Position numbers and translations under genes: made by a program. Shown piece by piece: positions 53,645 to 64,000 of a stretch of DNA of 64,000 nt. Within the stretch, counting starts at the first letter, position 1, and every line of letters starts with the position of its first letter. This stretch comes from Hypericum androsaemum. Lineage: Eukaryota > Streptophyta > Magnoliopsida > Malpighiales > Hypericaceae. The notes under the pieces were generated by a model. That model did not search any database. It saw only the letters and a list, made by a program, of their open reading frames with translations, and was not told where the DNA came from. The stretch is taken from contig OZ023192.1 of assembly GCA_963995505.1 (NCBI GenBank), positions 10,337,001-10,401,000 of the forward strand, written 5' to 3'.

Positions 53645-54134
53645 CAGATTATGTATGTAATCTAATACCCGGGCATACCAATTATTCTTCACATGTTAAC
53701 AGCTCTAGTCTTTATGCCTTATCTTTATTTTTTGACTCTTGATAATGTTTCTATTTCACATAAGATTTTTAGTATTTTCCTTCTTAGAGGACATAAACCT
53801 ACTAGTTACCATGAAGCCTCCAAATATGATTCTTGGGTTTAAGCTATGAACTCAGAATTACAAACTCTACAAGAAGAGAACACATGGGAATTCGTTTCTT
53901 TGCCAAGGGACAAGACTACAATAGGTTGCAAGTAGGTATTCAAGATTAAGTATAAAACTGATGGCTCCATTGAAAGACATAAAGTGCGCCTAGTAGCTAA
54001 AGGGTATACACAATCTTATGGCATTGATTTTACTGATACCTTTTTGCCTGTTGCAAAGTTAACAACTGTGAGAGTTCTCCTTACAATAACAGTTTAGCAT
54101 AACTGGTTATTGTTCCAGCTTGATATGAACAACG
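53645..54134 (+). pseudogene. Copia-2 RT N-terminal part
   Basis: After the solo LTR the linker continues (VCN...), then [38 protein letters not shown] and [18 protein letters not shown], the start of copia RT, with stops at several sites. It is cut after FQLDMNN by the Athila LTR. Confidence 0.85.
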
Positions 54135-55773
54135 TGATATTGTTTGCGTATGTTTTAGTATTGAATTCCTACCATTTCTAGTAGGTTTACGTGTTATTCG
54201 ATGTTAATATCTCTTATTTCGTATTATATTTATTTTCGTGTAACCTCTTAATTTTTATTGTGTTTCTTTCATGTTTATCACTAGAAGCCCTTATGAGATG
54301 AGAGGGAGGATGTTGGTGCACTATTGGTTCATGTTGAAGTCTATCGGAGTGGCCTAAAAGATTGACGCTTGATCGGGCACTCGAAGATGTGGATGAGTTT
54401 GACCTCTTGCGACTTAAATACATATAACTTTCTTATCCGAAGACCGATGGAGACAAGCTTAGTGGCTCTGGAAAGAAGACATCTTGGGATACATATTTGT
54501 CTCTAATGGGCTTCTTCAAATTCGAAGCCTAAAAGGGATAAAAATTACGTTCAAAGTCGAGCTTTAATTCTGCCAGCAAATCTGGACGAATTTGGCCGAA
54601 AATTCAAGAATCATTATGGACCATGAGGGCCTTTCTTTCTTTCACATGGCTGGAAACTTGAGTGCCTTGTATAAATAATTCTCCTTGGTGTTCCTTGTTG
54701 GAAAGAAGAGCTTTCCACCTCCAAAGTGAAGTTTTCTACCTCCAAAGAGCTTTCCACCTCAAAAGAGAGGCTTTCTAACTCAAAAGAAAGAATATTCATC
54801 CATCCACCTTCTCTTTTGACGAATGAGTGAAAAAAAGCTCTCATCTCATTCGCTATAAATAGAGGAGAGAATTGCTCTCTTTGGGATATCTAGTTTTTGA
54901 AGAATATAGTTGGAGATTGAGAATTGTGAGGAATACCAAGAAGGAGCACCATTGGAGGAATGCGAGAAGAAAACTTGACGAAGGATGCTTGAGGAAGCTC
55001 TTGACCACATCTTGAGTTTTCTCTATCTCTCTCTTTAATGTTATTTTCTATCATTTTCTTGTATAAGCTTTCTTCTTGTATGAACATGACTTGTGAGTAG
55101 TTTTTCTTGTGAGTACGATGCTTTAATTATGTGATTACTTATCTATGTTGGGTTATGGTTTGATCATCTTTCGTAGTAGTTGTCAATTGATGATCGTAAT
55201 ACTTAATCTAACTTAATCACTTAGATTATGATGTTAGTTGATGATAGTGGACCGAAAGGCATTAAATTCAACGAAAGGATCAATTGACATATTCTTAGGT
55301 ATTAATGAGACATCTTGATACTAAGGGATACGCCATGAGGAGTTAACTTTATAATTGAGTTTAGCTTAGTTCACGATATAATTAATGAGCGAAAGCGTTA
55401 GTTGGTATTCGTGAACTATTCTAGCTTAGTTTTATCGGCCTAATGAGCGAAAGCGTAAGGAGGATGCACTAGAATACTCCGGGTACTAGTTAGAACTTCA
55501 TAAATAACCATGATCTTGACATAGATAGGTAGTTCATAAAAGCATCGTGCTCTCTTTATTTCATTAAAGTAAAAACCATCTATTTACATTTCTTAGTTTA
55601 CTTATTGTCTTGCAACCTTATATCATTCTTTACTTTACGAACTTGTTTCAATTTGGCTACATACGATTGATTGTTTTAATTTTCATGTTCTATCTCTCGC
55701 AGTTCAAGAACCTTACTTATACACTATACTATTTATTTGTATGTTAAATTATTTAGCAAATTTGCGTACGTCA
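54135..55773 (+). repeat. Athila 5' LTR
   Basis: Matches the 3' LTR from 62,760 on, except that its first bases (TGAT + ATTGTTTGCG) lack ~20 bp present in the 3' LTR (TGATGAGTGTGAAAAC...). A TATA box candidate (TATAAATAGAGGAG, ~54,856) precedes a leader containing GAGAATTGC. Confidence 0.88.
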
Positions 55774-55776
55774 AAT

Positions 55777-55790
55777 TGGCGCCGTCGACA
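55777..55790 (+). other. Athila primer binding site
   Basis: TGGCGCCGTCGACA lies three bases after the LTR end. TGGCGCCGT is the tRNA-Asp-type PBS typical of Athila elements. Confidence 0.75.
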
Positions 55791-55959
55791 CGGAACTGAG
55801 ATTTTAGGACTTAAAACCAAAAGCAATTGGTTTTGTGTACATCATATTTACAGATTTTGTGCGCTCGCTTTTGCGAGTCTCTTTAGTGCATGCCAAGAAC
55901 CCGGAGTGCAGGACTTGGCCTTGACACAAACGCCTTACCTGAGATTGACATCAAAATAC

Positions 55960-57610
55960 TCGAAAGGAGAATTATGCGTGAAAGGAGAGACCAATCCAGA
56001 TCCAGTCACAAAATCAGGATGATAATGACTTGGCGACCCAAGCTTTTTATGACGCTACTTTGGAAGCAACCCAAGCCCTTGCAGGTGCGCCACGAAGAAG
56101 GACCCTGCTGGAGTCATCCATTCCTACATGGAATGGGAATCCAAATGGGTTGCAACAACCACCGGTGGGAGCCCACTCATTCCAGATCCCAGCAGCCATT
56201 ATGGGATTACTACAAAATTCTGTCCAGTTTTAAGGATTACCGAGTGAAGATCCTCAAGACCATCTTTCTCGATTCGAGGATATATGCAATATCATGAAGT
56301 TTCAAGGAATAGATGATGACATCTTGAAGCTACGTCTCTTTCACTTCTCTCTGATGGATCGAGCTCGTGTATGGTACAACAAGTTGAAAGGAGAGACAAT
56401 AAGGAGTTGGACAGACTTGGCCCATGCTTTCCTGCGGAAGTTCTTCTTCATGGCTAAGTCAGCCAAACTCTTGCAAGAAATCAACACCTTTGTCCAAAGA
56501 GATGGAGAGAGCATCTATGAAGCTTGGGAGAGATTCACAGATCTCCAAGGAACTTTTCCTCAACATGGCATATCACAGGAGAACCTCATGAATATCTTCT
56601 ACAATGGGTTAGATGGCCCATCTCGTGATCATATTGATGCCTCATCTCAATGGGTGTTCTTAAGAAATACTGCTGACGAAGCCACTCATTTGATGGAGGA
56701 GATGGCAGAAGTCAATGGCATGTGGCCAAAGGAGCGTGCCCGAATACCACACAGAGGAGCAACGTGAGGGATAATGGAAGTGGATAGCAACACCAAGCTC
56801 GAAGCCAGGCTGGAGGCCCTTACCAGAAGATTTGAAGACCTGGCTAAAAGCAAGGAAAAGATAGCTGCGGTGCAAGATGTTTGTGAACTTTACAAAGAAA
56901 AGCATCCCACCAACGACTGTCCGGTATTGGAAGAAATTCAAGTTGTTGCTGTTAGGCAACCAGGAGGGTTAGGTTACTCCAACCAAAGTCAACCAAATTT
57001 CTCTCGATTTGAAAAGCAGCCATATAACACTGACATTCAGCAAGAGCCCAGAAAACTATATGTGGGAGATCAAGTCAAAACAATGGGAGATAAGATCGAC
57101 CAGTTGGTGGGCGACCAAGTCAACGTCTTCGCAAAGATCGACTAGTTAGTTGGAGTAGTCCAATAGTCTATTCAACAACAATCCATAACTGTGCACCGGA
57201 TGGATCGTTGTGAAGTTCGACATCAAGAGATAGAGACATTCCTCAAAGGGCAGGCAACACAACTCAAAAAGATGGAAATTGAACTTGGAAACTTAGCTGC
57301 AGCAAATACTCGACAACCGATAGGTTTACTACCAAGCAACACAGAGGCTAACCCAAGAGGAGATGTCAAAGCTGTTACTCTGAGAAATGGCAAGGAGATT
57401 GAAGGAGCCTCTACGACATCCAAAGAGAAGGAGAAAGTGAAGGAGAAAGAGAAGGAAGAAGAGCTAGTTCATCCCATTGAAGAAGAGGAATTTTATGTTC
57501 CTCCACCACCAAGGATTCCACCTCCATCGTTTCCTCAACGAATCAAGAAGAAACCAATGGAAGATAAAAGATTCATTGGTTTTATTGAAAAGGTGAAGGG
57601 TATTCAGATA
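55960..57610 (+). pseudogene. Athila gag
   Basis: Same frame throughout. N-terminal part ~55,990-56,233 (NDLATQAFYDATLEATQAL). The gag core, FQGIDDDILKLRLFHFSLMD, FLRKFFFMAKSAKLLQEI, IFYNGLDGPSRDHIDA (56,294-56,767), is the classic Athila capsid region. Then coiled-coil and linker segments (56,774-57,145; 57,191-57,622). In-frame stops at 56,231, 56,765, 57,143, ~57,161 and 57,623. A Lys/Glu-rich stretch (57,420-57,480) precedes a Pro-rich segment. Confidence 0.87.
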
Positions 57611-57628
57611 AGTGTCTCTTTCTAGGAG

Positions 57629-58435
57629 ATGCTTGATCAAATGCCGGATTATGCCAAATTCCTCAACGGACTCCTCACCAATAAGAAGAAGTGGGATAAA
57701 GAAGAAACGATATCTCTAATAGTCAATTGCAGCTCACTCATCTCCAAGGATTTGCCAGTTAAGCTTAAGGATCTAGGGAGTTTTACTATCCCTTATTTTA
57801 TTGGTGATGTTGAATTTCCTAAATGCTTGTGTGATCTTGGTGCTAGCATTAACCTCATGCCGTTAACTATCTTCAGGCAACTAGGACTTGGAGACCTTAA
57901 GCCAACAGAGATGCGTCTTCAGCTAGCAGACTAGACTGTCAAGAGACCACATGGAATTGCAGAGGATGTGCTAGTCAAATTCGAGCAATTCTATGTTCCA
58001 GCAGATTTTGTAGTCTTGGACTTTGACCCAGACAAGAATTGTCCTCTTCTCCTAAGAAGGCCATTCCTCAACACCAGCCGTGCCTTAATCGATGTCAATG
58101 GTGGGAAGCTAACTCTACGTATTGGGGAAGAAACAATGGAGTACCAAATGGCCAAAGCAATGCAGTACCACTGCGAGGATGACGATTGCATGCGCATCGA
58201 CACGGTGCCTGATGAAATGCTTTATTTTGAAGAATAGTGGAGCTGGTCTTTGACAGAGGAAGAAGAGGCAGAAACCCTTGAACAAGTGCACGAAGTTGAA
58301 GAGGCCAAAGAAAATGAAGAAGTAGACAAAGAGGAGGAAAAATTAAAGCTAGCATTTTACAAGGGGGCTCCTACGCTACCATCCACAGTTAAAGCCCCCG
58401 TTGTGGAGCTGAAAGAGTTACCTCCTCACTTGTGA
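57629..58435 (+). pseudogene. Athila protease region
   Basis: LKDLGSFTIPYFIGDVEFPK, then CDLGASINLMPLTIF (the retropepsin active site, DLGAS) at ~57,828-57,872, followed after a TAG (57,932) by VLVKFEQFYVPADFVVLDFD and CPLLLRRPFLNTSRALIDV (57,968-58,237), where the usual second catalytic block I-L-G-R-P-F reads L-L-R-R-P-F. Stops at 57,932, 58,235 and 58,433. Confidence 0.85.
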
Positions 58436-60172
58436 TATGCTTTCTTAAGAGAAGGAGGAAGGCTGCCAATAATTATCTCCAACAAGCTTACTCCGGAGCA
58501 AGAAGAGCAAGTTCTTACACTGGTGAACAAAAGAATGAAGGCCATGGGATGGCAAATTTTTGATATCCATGAAATTAGCTCTGACATTGTGATGCACCGC
58601 ATCAACATGGAGGAAGGATCAAAGCCCAGGGCCGATCGTCAACGAAGACTAAATCCAAACATAAGGGAGGTTATGAAAAAAGAGGTAATCAAATTTCTCG
58701 ATGCTGGAATTATTTATCCTATTTCAGATAGCAAATGGGTGAGCCCTGTCCAATGTGTGCCCAAGAAAGGAGGTATGACGGTGCAAACTAATGAGGAAGG
58801 GGAACTCATCTCAACAAGAGTAGTTACTGGGTGGCGTGTATGCATCGACTACAGAAAACTCAATGCCGCTACTCGGAAGGATCATTTTCCTCTTCCCTTT
58901 ATTGATCAAATGTTGGAGCGTATTGCTGGACATGCCTACTACTGCTTCCTAGATGGTTATTGCAGGTATAATCAGGTACTCATCTATCCTGGAGACCAAG
59001 ATAAGACTACTTTCACTTGTCCTTTTGGCACTTTTCCATACAAGAGAATGCCTTTTGGTCTGTGCAATACTCCCGCCACTTTTCAATGGTGCATGATGGC
59101 AATATTTTGGGGGATGAATGAAGACATCATGGAGGTTTTTATGGATAATTTCTCTATCTTTGGAGATTCGTTTGAATGTTACCTCCACAACTTGGATAGA
59201 GTACTCAAGAAATGCGAAGAGAAGAAGCTCGTGTTTAATCGGGAGAAATTTCATTTTATGGTGGAAGAAGGCATAATATTGGGTCACAACATCTCAAAGG
59301 CTGGAATTGAAGTTGATCGTGCCAAGACCGAGGCGATCGAAATAATGCAACCACCGACGATGGTAAAGGGCATCCGCGCATTCCTAGGACATGCATGGTT
59401 TTATCGACACTTTATAAAGAAATTATCTTCTATTGAAAAACCCTTGACTAACCTCTTGAATAAGGATGTCACCTTTGAGTTTGATGATTCTTGTCTAACT
59501 GCTTTGAGGACACTCCAAGAAGCATTGATCACTGCTCCAATTATCACTTCACCATCGTGCGACCTCCCATTTGAGCTTATGTGCGATACAAGCAATGATG
59601 TCTTGGGTTGTGTCCTCAGACAACGAAAGGAAGGGCGACTGCAGGTCATCTATTATGCAAGTCGTGTTCTCGTTGGAGCACAACTTAACTACACCACCAC
59701 GAAAAAAGAGCTACTTGCGGTGGTGTATGCTTGCGACAAATTCAGACCTTACTTGTTAGGTTCTAAAGTCATCATCTACACCGACCACGCAGCCTTGAGG
59801 TACCTCTTTGCTAAACAAGATGCAAAACCCCAACTTATCCGTTGGATTTTACTTTTGCAGGGATTTGATCTAGTGATTAAGGATAAGAATGGCACGGAGA
59901 ACGTGGTTGCAGATCACTTGTCCCACTTGGAGCACAACGATGGAATGGAAAAGGAAGGAAGGATTCTCGAATACTTCCCAGATGAAGCTTTGTTCTATGT
60001 CCAAGCAGTGGCGCCTCCTTGGTACGCAGATTTTGCCAACTATTTGGTGAGTGAAGTCATGTCCGAAGACTTAAGCTACCCTCAGAGAAAGAAGTTCCTC
60101 AGTGATGTGCGTTTCTATGTGTGGGATGAGCCATATCTATTCAGGAGATGTGTGGATGGCCTTCTACGATGA
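58436..60172 (+). pseudogene. Athila reverse transcriptase and RNase H
   Basis: 549 codons open from 58,523. RT shows [47 protein letters not shown] and [13 protein letters not shown]. The catalytic motif reads [10 protein letters not shown] (~59,135-59,164): the second Asp of the family's F-M-D-D is Asn, so polymerization should fail. RNase H follows with [30 protein letters not shown] and [11 protein letters not shown]. This is the longest open frame in the window but is neither complete nor active. Confidence 0.9.
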
Positions 60173-61306
60173 TGTATTCTAGACGAAGAAATAGCATCTA
60201 TTCTCTAAGAGAGTCATGGATCAGTTTACGCTGGACACTTTGGAACATCAAGAACAGCTTCATGAGTTCTTGAGTGTGGGTTCTATTGGCCTACAATTTT
60301 TAAAGATGCAAGAGCATTCACTGAGCATTGTGATCGTTGTCAATGAACAGGTAATATTTCTCGACGAGATGAAATGCCCCAGTCTGGTATTCTAGAGGTT
60401 GAGCTGTTTGATGTGTGAGGGATCGACTTCATGGGTCCTTTCCCTCCCTCTAAAAGTAATAAGTACATCATTGTCGGAGTCGACTATGTCTCCAAATGGG
60501 TAGAGGCGTGGGCTACTCCAACAAATGATGCCAATGTGGTCTTACGATTCCTCAAGCAGCTCTTCGTCCAATTCGGAGTTCCTCGCGCAATCATCAGTGA
60601 TGGCGGTTCACATTTCTGCAACCAATCTTTTGCCAAGCTTCTCCGGCGCTATGGAGTCACTCATAAGGTTGCCACACCTTATCATTCTCAAACCAGTAGT
60701 CAAGTTGAAGTATCTAATAGGGAGCTGAAGAAAATTCTAGAAAAGATGGTGAGCTCAGCATGGAAAGATTGGTCGGGTAAGCTTGATGATGCCTTATGGG
60801 CTTACCGCACTACTTTCAAAACCCCTATAGGCACAACACCATATCGCCTGGTCTACGGCAAGGCGTGTCACCTCCCAGTGGAGCTTGAACACCGAGCATT
60901 TTGGGCAATCAATACATTGAACTACGACTACAAGCTCGCGGGAGAACGTTGGGTGCTGCAACTCCAAGAACTCGAGGAACTTCGCTCAAGTGCCTTTGAA
61001 AGTTCACGGCTCTACAAAGACACCACCAAAAAGAGGCACGACGCTTGTATTGGAGCCAAGGACTTTCAGGTTGGTCAACTAGTACTCCTCTATAATTCGC
61101 GCTTAAAGCTGTTCCCCAGAAAATTGAAATCAAAATGGAGCGGACCATTCGAGATTGTCAATGCCGCCCCTCATGGAGCCATTGAAGTGAAGAATCTGGA
61201 GGGCCAAACATTCAAAGTCAATGGCCACCGGTGCAAGCTATACCTAGGGAGCAAGATAGAGCGTGCTCGAGAAGTGCAAACTTTGCTCCCTCCATCCGCA
61301 CCTTAG
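60173..61306 (+). pseudogene. Athila integrase
   Basis: The zinc-finger part (GHFGTSRTAS ... HCDRCQ) at 60,230-60,345 carries several stops. The core is open from 60,431: DFMGPFPPS (first Asp), [11 protein letters not shown] (second Asp, ~60,590) and [12 protein letters not shown] (Glu, ~60,705), then the C-terminal [20 protein letters not shown] (GPF motif, ~61,090-61,155). All three catalytic residues are present. Confidence 0.88.
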
Positions 61307-62759
61307 CCTCAGAGAGCAGTCCATTTCTCTTTCTTTTACTTTTCATTTTTTTCATTTGTGTTATATAATGTGATATTTTGTTTTGTGTGTTGCCCCCATA
61401 TTGAGGACAATGTGTCATTTAAGTGTGGGGGTGAGAGGTTCCACATAGGAATGATTTGATGAGTATAGCATGATTTTTTCAAAATTTGACCCCCTCAAAA
61501 TTATTAAACTTATGTTAGAAGATTACCACATACCTAATTAGGGATTGAACTTGAGCACCAAGATTAGAAACTTGTAGAAACCTCACCCTCGGTTGCTTAA
61601 ACTAGTGGTCTCACTATGTATACTTGCCTAGAGGGTTGACGAATAAACCTTGTGAGGAACTTTGAGTCGAAGGTGGAGACAACGGTCTCTATACATTCAT
61701 GAGGTTCCTACTTGAGTCCGTTTGATTGAGGTATCCTACTAGTACTTGACATAGTCTTGGTTGTGTGTGTGTTAGTGGGATGATGGGGGCAAATTTATTT
61801 GACATTAAGCCCAGAGCTGTAGAGATAAAAATCCCTTGAATCCATTGCTTTAACCCATTGAGCCTAGCCATTCTTTGATCATATTATATGTAAGCCAACT
61901 TTAAGCCTTATACCTACTATCCTCCCGACCTTTGGTCATTTGATCCGTGGACGCATAGGTTGGGGATAATATGTATTAGGATTAGTTGGAAACTTAGTGT
62001 TGATATGGGTTTAATCTATTCGAAAAAAAAATTGAGTTGTTGCCTAATAAATGTCAAGTTTGTGATTTAAAAAAAAGAAGAAGAAGAAAAGAATGAAAAG
62101 TGGTGAAAAAGAGAAGTAAAAATGGAATAAGGCATGAATAAGATGGCGTGACTCGATCTACACGGTCTTAGGAAATGGGTGAATTGGGGAGTGTGCTTGA
62201 ATTGTTAATGGTGAGGATGTTTAATATAGACGAGTGACTAGTTTGCATTTGTACAATGTCCTCGGATTGGGTGGTTTAACTACTATCCATATATTTTATC
62301 TCACCTGTACCTCAGCCCCATTACAACCCGAATGAAAGTCCCCCTGATCACAAGCAATCTCACGACTTTGAGACATTGTTGAGTAGGACGTCAGATACTT
62401 TTAAAAAAATCGGCCATGTACGTGAGAGACAGGAAGTTAAGCACTTATAAATTGTGAGCAAAAAATTTCTGAACTTCTGAGTGGTCAACATTGTAGTGTA
62501 TTTTACATAGTGTTAATACTTGGTTAAATAATCTAGAGGCGAGGTGTCTACCGGTTTTTACTTTTTGTGTTTTGGTTAATGAACTAGCTAAGTTGTAGGG
62601 TGATCTGTTGATGTGAGTTTGAGATTTTGAGGGGAGTTAAATTTTGAATTAATCATGCCAAGTCTTTTCCTTATTGCATTTTGATTTCTCTTGTGATGTT
62701 GTTTAGTATCCCATAGTTGAGTTTGCTTGAGGACAAGCAATGATTCAAGTATGGGGGTG
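61307..62759 (+). other. Athila 3' non-coding region, no env ORF; PPT at its end
   Basis: No open frame of note, so the env-like gene of some Athila elements is absent or lost. Two copies of a similar purine-rich signature occur: TTGAGGACAATG...AAGTGTGGGGGTGAGA (~61,400-61,436) and TTGAGGACAAGC...AAGTATGGGGGTGTGA (~62,728-62,762). The second directly precedes the 3' LTR and is the PPT; the first is a possible extra PPT. Confidence 0.7.
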
Positions 62760-64000
62760 TGATGAGTGTGAAAACATTCATTATTTGCGTATGTTTTAGT
62801 ATTGAATTCCTATCGTTTCTAGTAGGTTTACGTGTTATTCGATGTTAATATCTCTTATTTCGTATTATGTTTGTTTTCGTGTAACCTCTTAATTTTTATT
62901 ATGTTTCTTTCATGTTTATTGCTAGAAGTCCTTGTGAGATGAGAGGGAGGATGTTGGTACACCATTGCTTCATGTTGAAGTTATCGGAGTGGCCTAAAAG
63001 ATTGACGCTTGATCGGGCACTCAAAGATGTGGACGAGTTTGACCTCTTGTGACTTAAATGCAGATAACTTTCTCATCCAAAGATCGATGGAGGCAAGCTT
63101 GGTGGCTCTGGAAAGCAGACATCCTAGGCTACACATTTGTCTCAAATGGGCTTCATCAAATTCGAAGCCTAAAAGGGATAAAAATTACGTCCAATGTCGA
63201 GCTTTAATTCTGCCAGCAAATCTGGACGAATTTGGCCAAAAATTCAAGAACCTTTATGGACCATGAGTGCCTTTCTTTCTTTCACATGGCTGAAAACTTG
63301 ACTGCCTTGTATAAATAATTCTCCTTGGTGTTCCTTGTTGGAAAGAAGAGCTTTCCACCTCCAAAGTAAAGTTTTCCACCTCCAAAGAGCTTTCCACCTC
63401 AAAAGAAAGGCTTTCCAACTCAAAAGAAAGAATATTCATCCATCCACCTTCTCTTTTGATGAATGAGTGAAGAAAAAGCTCTCATCTCATTCACTATAAA
63501 TAGAGGAGGGAATTGCTCTCTTTGGGATATCTAGTTTTTGAAGAATATAGTTGGAGATTGAGAGTTGTGAGGAATACCAAGAAGGAGCACCATTGGAGGA
63601 ATGATAGAAGAAAGCTTGAAGAAGGATGCTTGAGGAAGCTCTTGACCACATCTTGAGTTTTCTCTATCTCTCTCTTTAATGTTATTTTCTATCATTTTCT
63701 TGTATAAGTTTTCTTCTTGTATGAACATGACTTGCGAGTAGTTTTTCTTGTGAGTACGATGCTTTAATTATGTGATTACTTATCTATGTTGGGTTATGGT
63801 TTGATCATCTTTCGTAGTAGTTGTCAATTGATGATCATAATGCTTAATCTAACTTGATCACTTAGATTATGATGTTAGTTGATGATAGTGGACCGAAAGG
63901 CATTAAATTCAACGAAATGATCAATTGACATATTCTTAGGTATTAATGAGACATCTTGATACTAAGGGATAACTCACGAGGAGTTAACTTTATAATTGAG
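62760..64000 (+). repeat. Athila 3' LTR (incomplete, right end outside window)
   Basis: Begins TGATGAGTGTGAAAAC and matches 54,155-55,370 of the 5' LTR with scattered substitutions. It includes the TATAAATAGAGGAGGG promoter region (~63,496). Confidence 0.9.

Larger units (their letters stand above)
45003..54134 (+). mobile_element. Copia-2: decayed copia element with two solo LTR insertions, cut by Athila
   Basis: 5' LTR, PBS, gag, protease, integrase and the beginning of RT are recognisable in copia order, in several frames. It is interrupted at 47,893-50,242 and 50,597-53,644 by solo LTRs and ends at 54,134 where an Athila element begins inside RT. The remaining RT, RNase H and 3' LTR should lie right of the window. 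Confidence 0.88.
54135..64000 (+). mobile_element. Athila-type Ty3/gypsy element (right end outside window)
   Basis: 5' LTR 54,135-55,773, PBS of the TGGCGCCG type, gag, protease, RT-RNase H, integrase, ~1.45 kb of 3' non-coding DNA, PPT and 1,241 bp of the 3' LTR. Domain order and sequence are those of the Athila lineage (non-chromovirus). All coding domains are in one frame, broken only by stop codons. No env-like ORF is visible. It lies inside the RT of Copia-2. Confidence 0.93.

Noticed and set aside
7459..61306. Possibility that RT-bearing blocks are endogenous pararetroviruses (Caulimoviridae)
   Set aside because: Each block has paired LTRs, a PBS, an integrase and a PPT, and none has a movement protein; they are LTR retrotransposons.

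Overview
The window is nuclear DNA of a flowering plant, probably a eudicot: nested LTR retrotransposons, a Cassandra TRIM carrying 5S rRNA-like sequence, Mutator-like (MULE) transposons with 9-bp target duplications, plant-type LINE remnants, and a plant-specific S40/DUF584 gene pair. I cannot name the species. No tRNA, true rRNA gene, CRISPR array or microbial operon is present.

Region 1 (1-18,938) is one decayed Ty1/copia element (Copia-1). Its 5' LTR runs off the left edge and its 3' LTR ends at 18,938. A Tekay-type Ty3/gypsy chromovirus (5,323-16,480, ~2.13-kb LTRs, TSD CTTTT) sits inside its reverse-transcriptase gene. An antisense solo LTR of the same Tekay family (10,916-13,057, TSD AGTAT) sits inside the integrase region of that chromovirus.

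Region 2 (18,939-44,610) is a tandem, direct segmental duplication. Copy A (18,939 to ~31,830) and copy B (~35,112 to ~44,610) each hold one intact 137-aa S40-family gene on the minus strand (20,343-20,756 and 39,590-40,003; four amino-acid differences), a shared terminal exon of an unidentified gene, and shared upstream DNA. The copies have since collected different insertions. Copy A gained Copia-1 (inside the terminal exon), Cassandra, a LINE ORF1 remnant and a Pack-MULE with a LATERAL ORGAN BOUNDARIES DOMAIN (LBD) gene fragment, itself hit by a solo LTR. Copy B gained a MULE nested in a MULE with a possible GINS PSF3 start, and a small MITE with 23-bp tandem repeats. The spacer between the copies (~31,830-35,100) holds a second Pack-MULE with a ribose-5-phosphate isomerase fragment and a zf-RVT/RNase H LINE fragment broken by a 182-bp MITE.

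Region 3 (45,003-64,000) is a second copia element (Copia-2, very decayed) interrupted by two solo LTRs (47,893-50,242, TSD CTTCA; 50,597-53,644, TSD CAGAT) and by an Athila-type gypsy element (54,135 to beyond the right edge).

The only genes likely to be working are the two S40 paralogues. The retroelement genes are broken mainly by stop codons where a glutamine or arginine codon is expected, the pattern expected from C-to-T decay of methylated, silenced DNA. The most notable feature is the cluster of MULE-type elements, two with recognisable host-gene fragments, packed in and around the S40 duplication.
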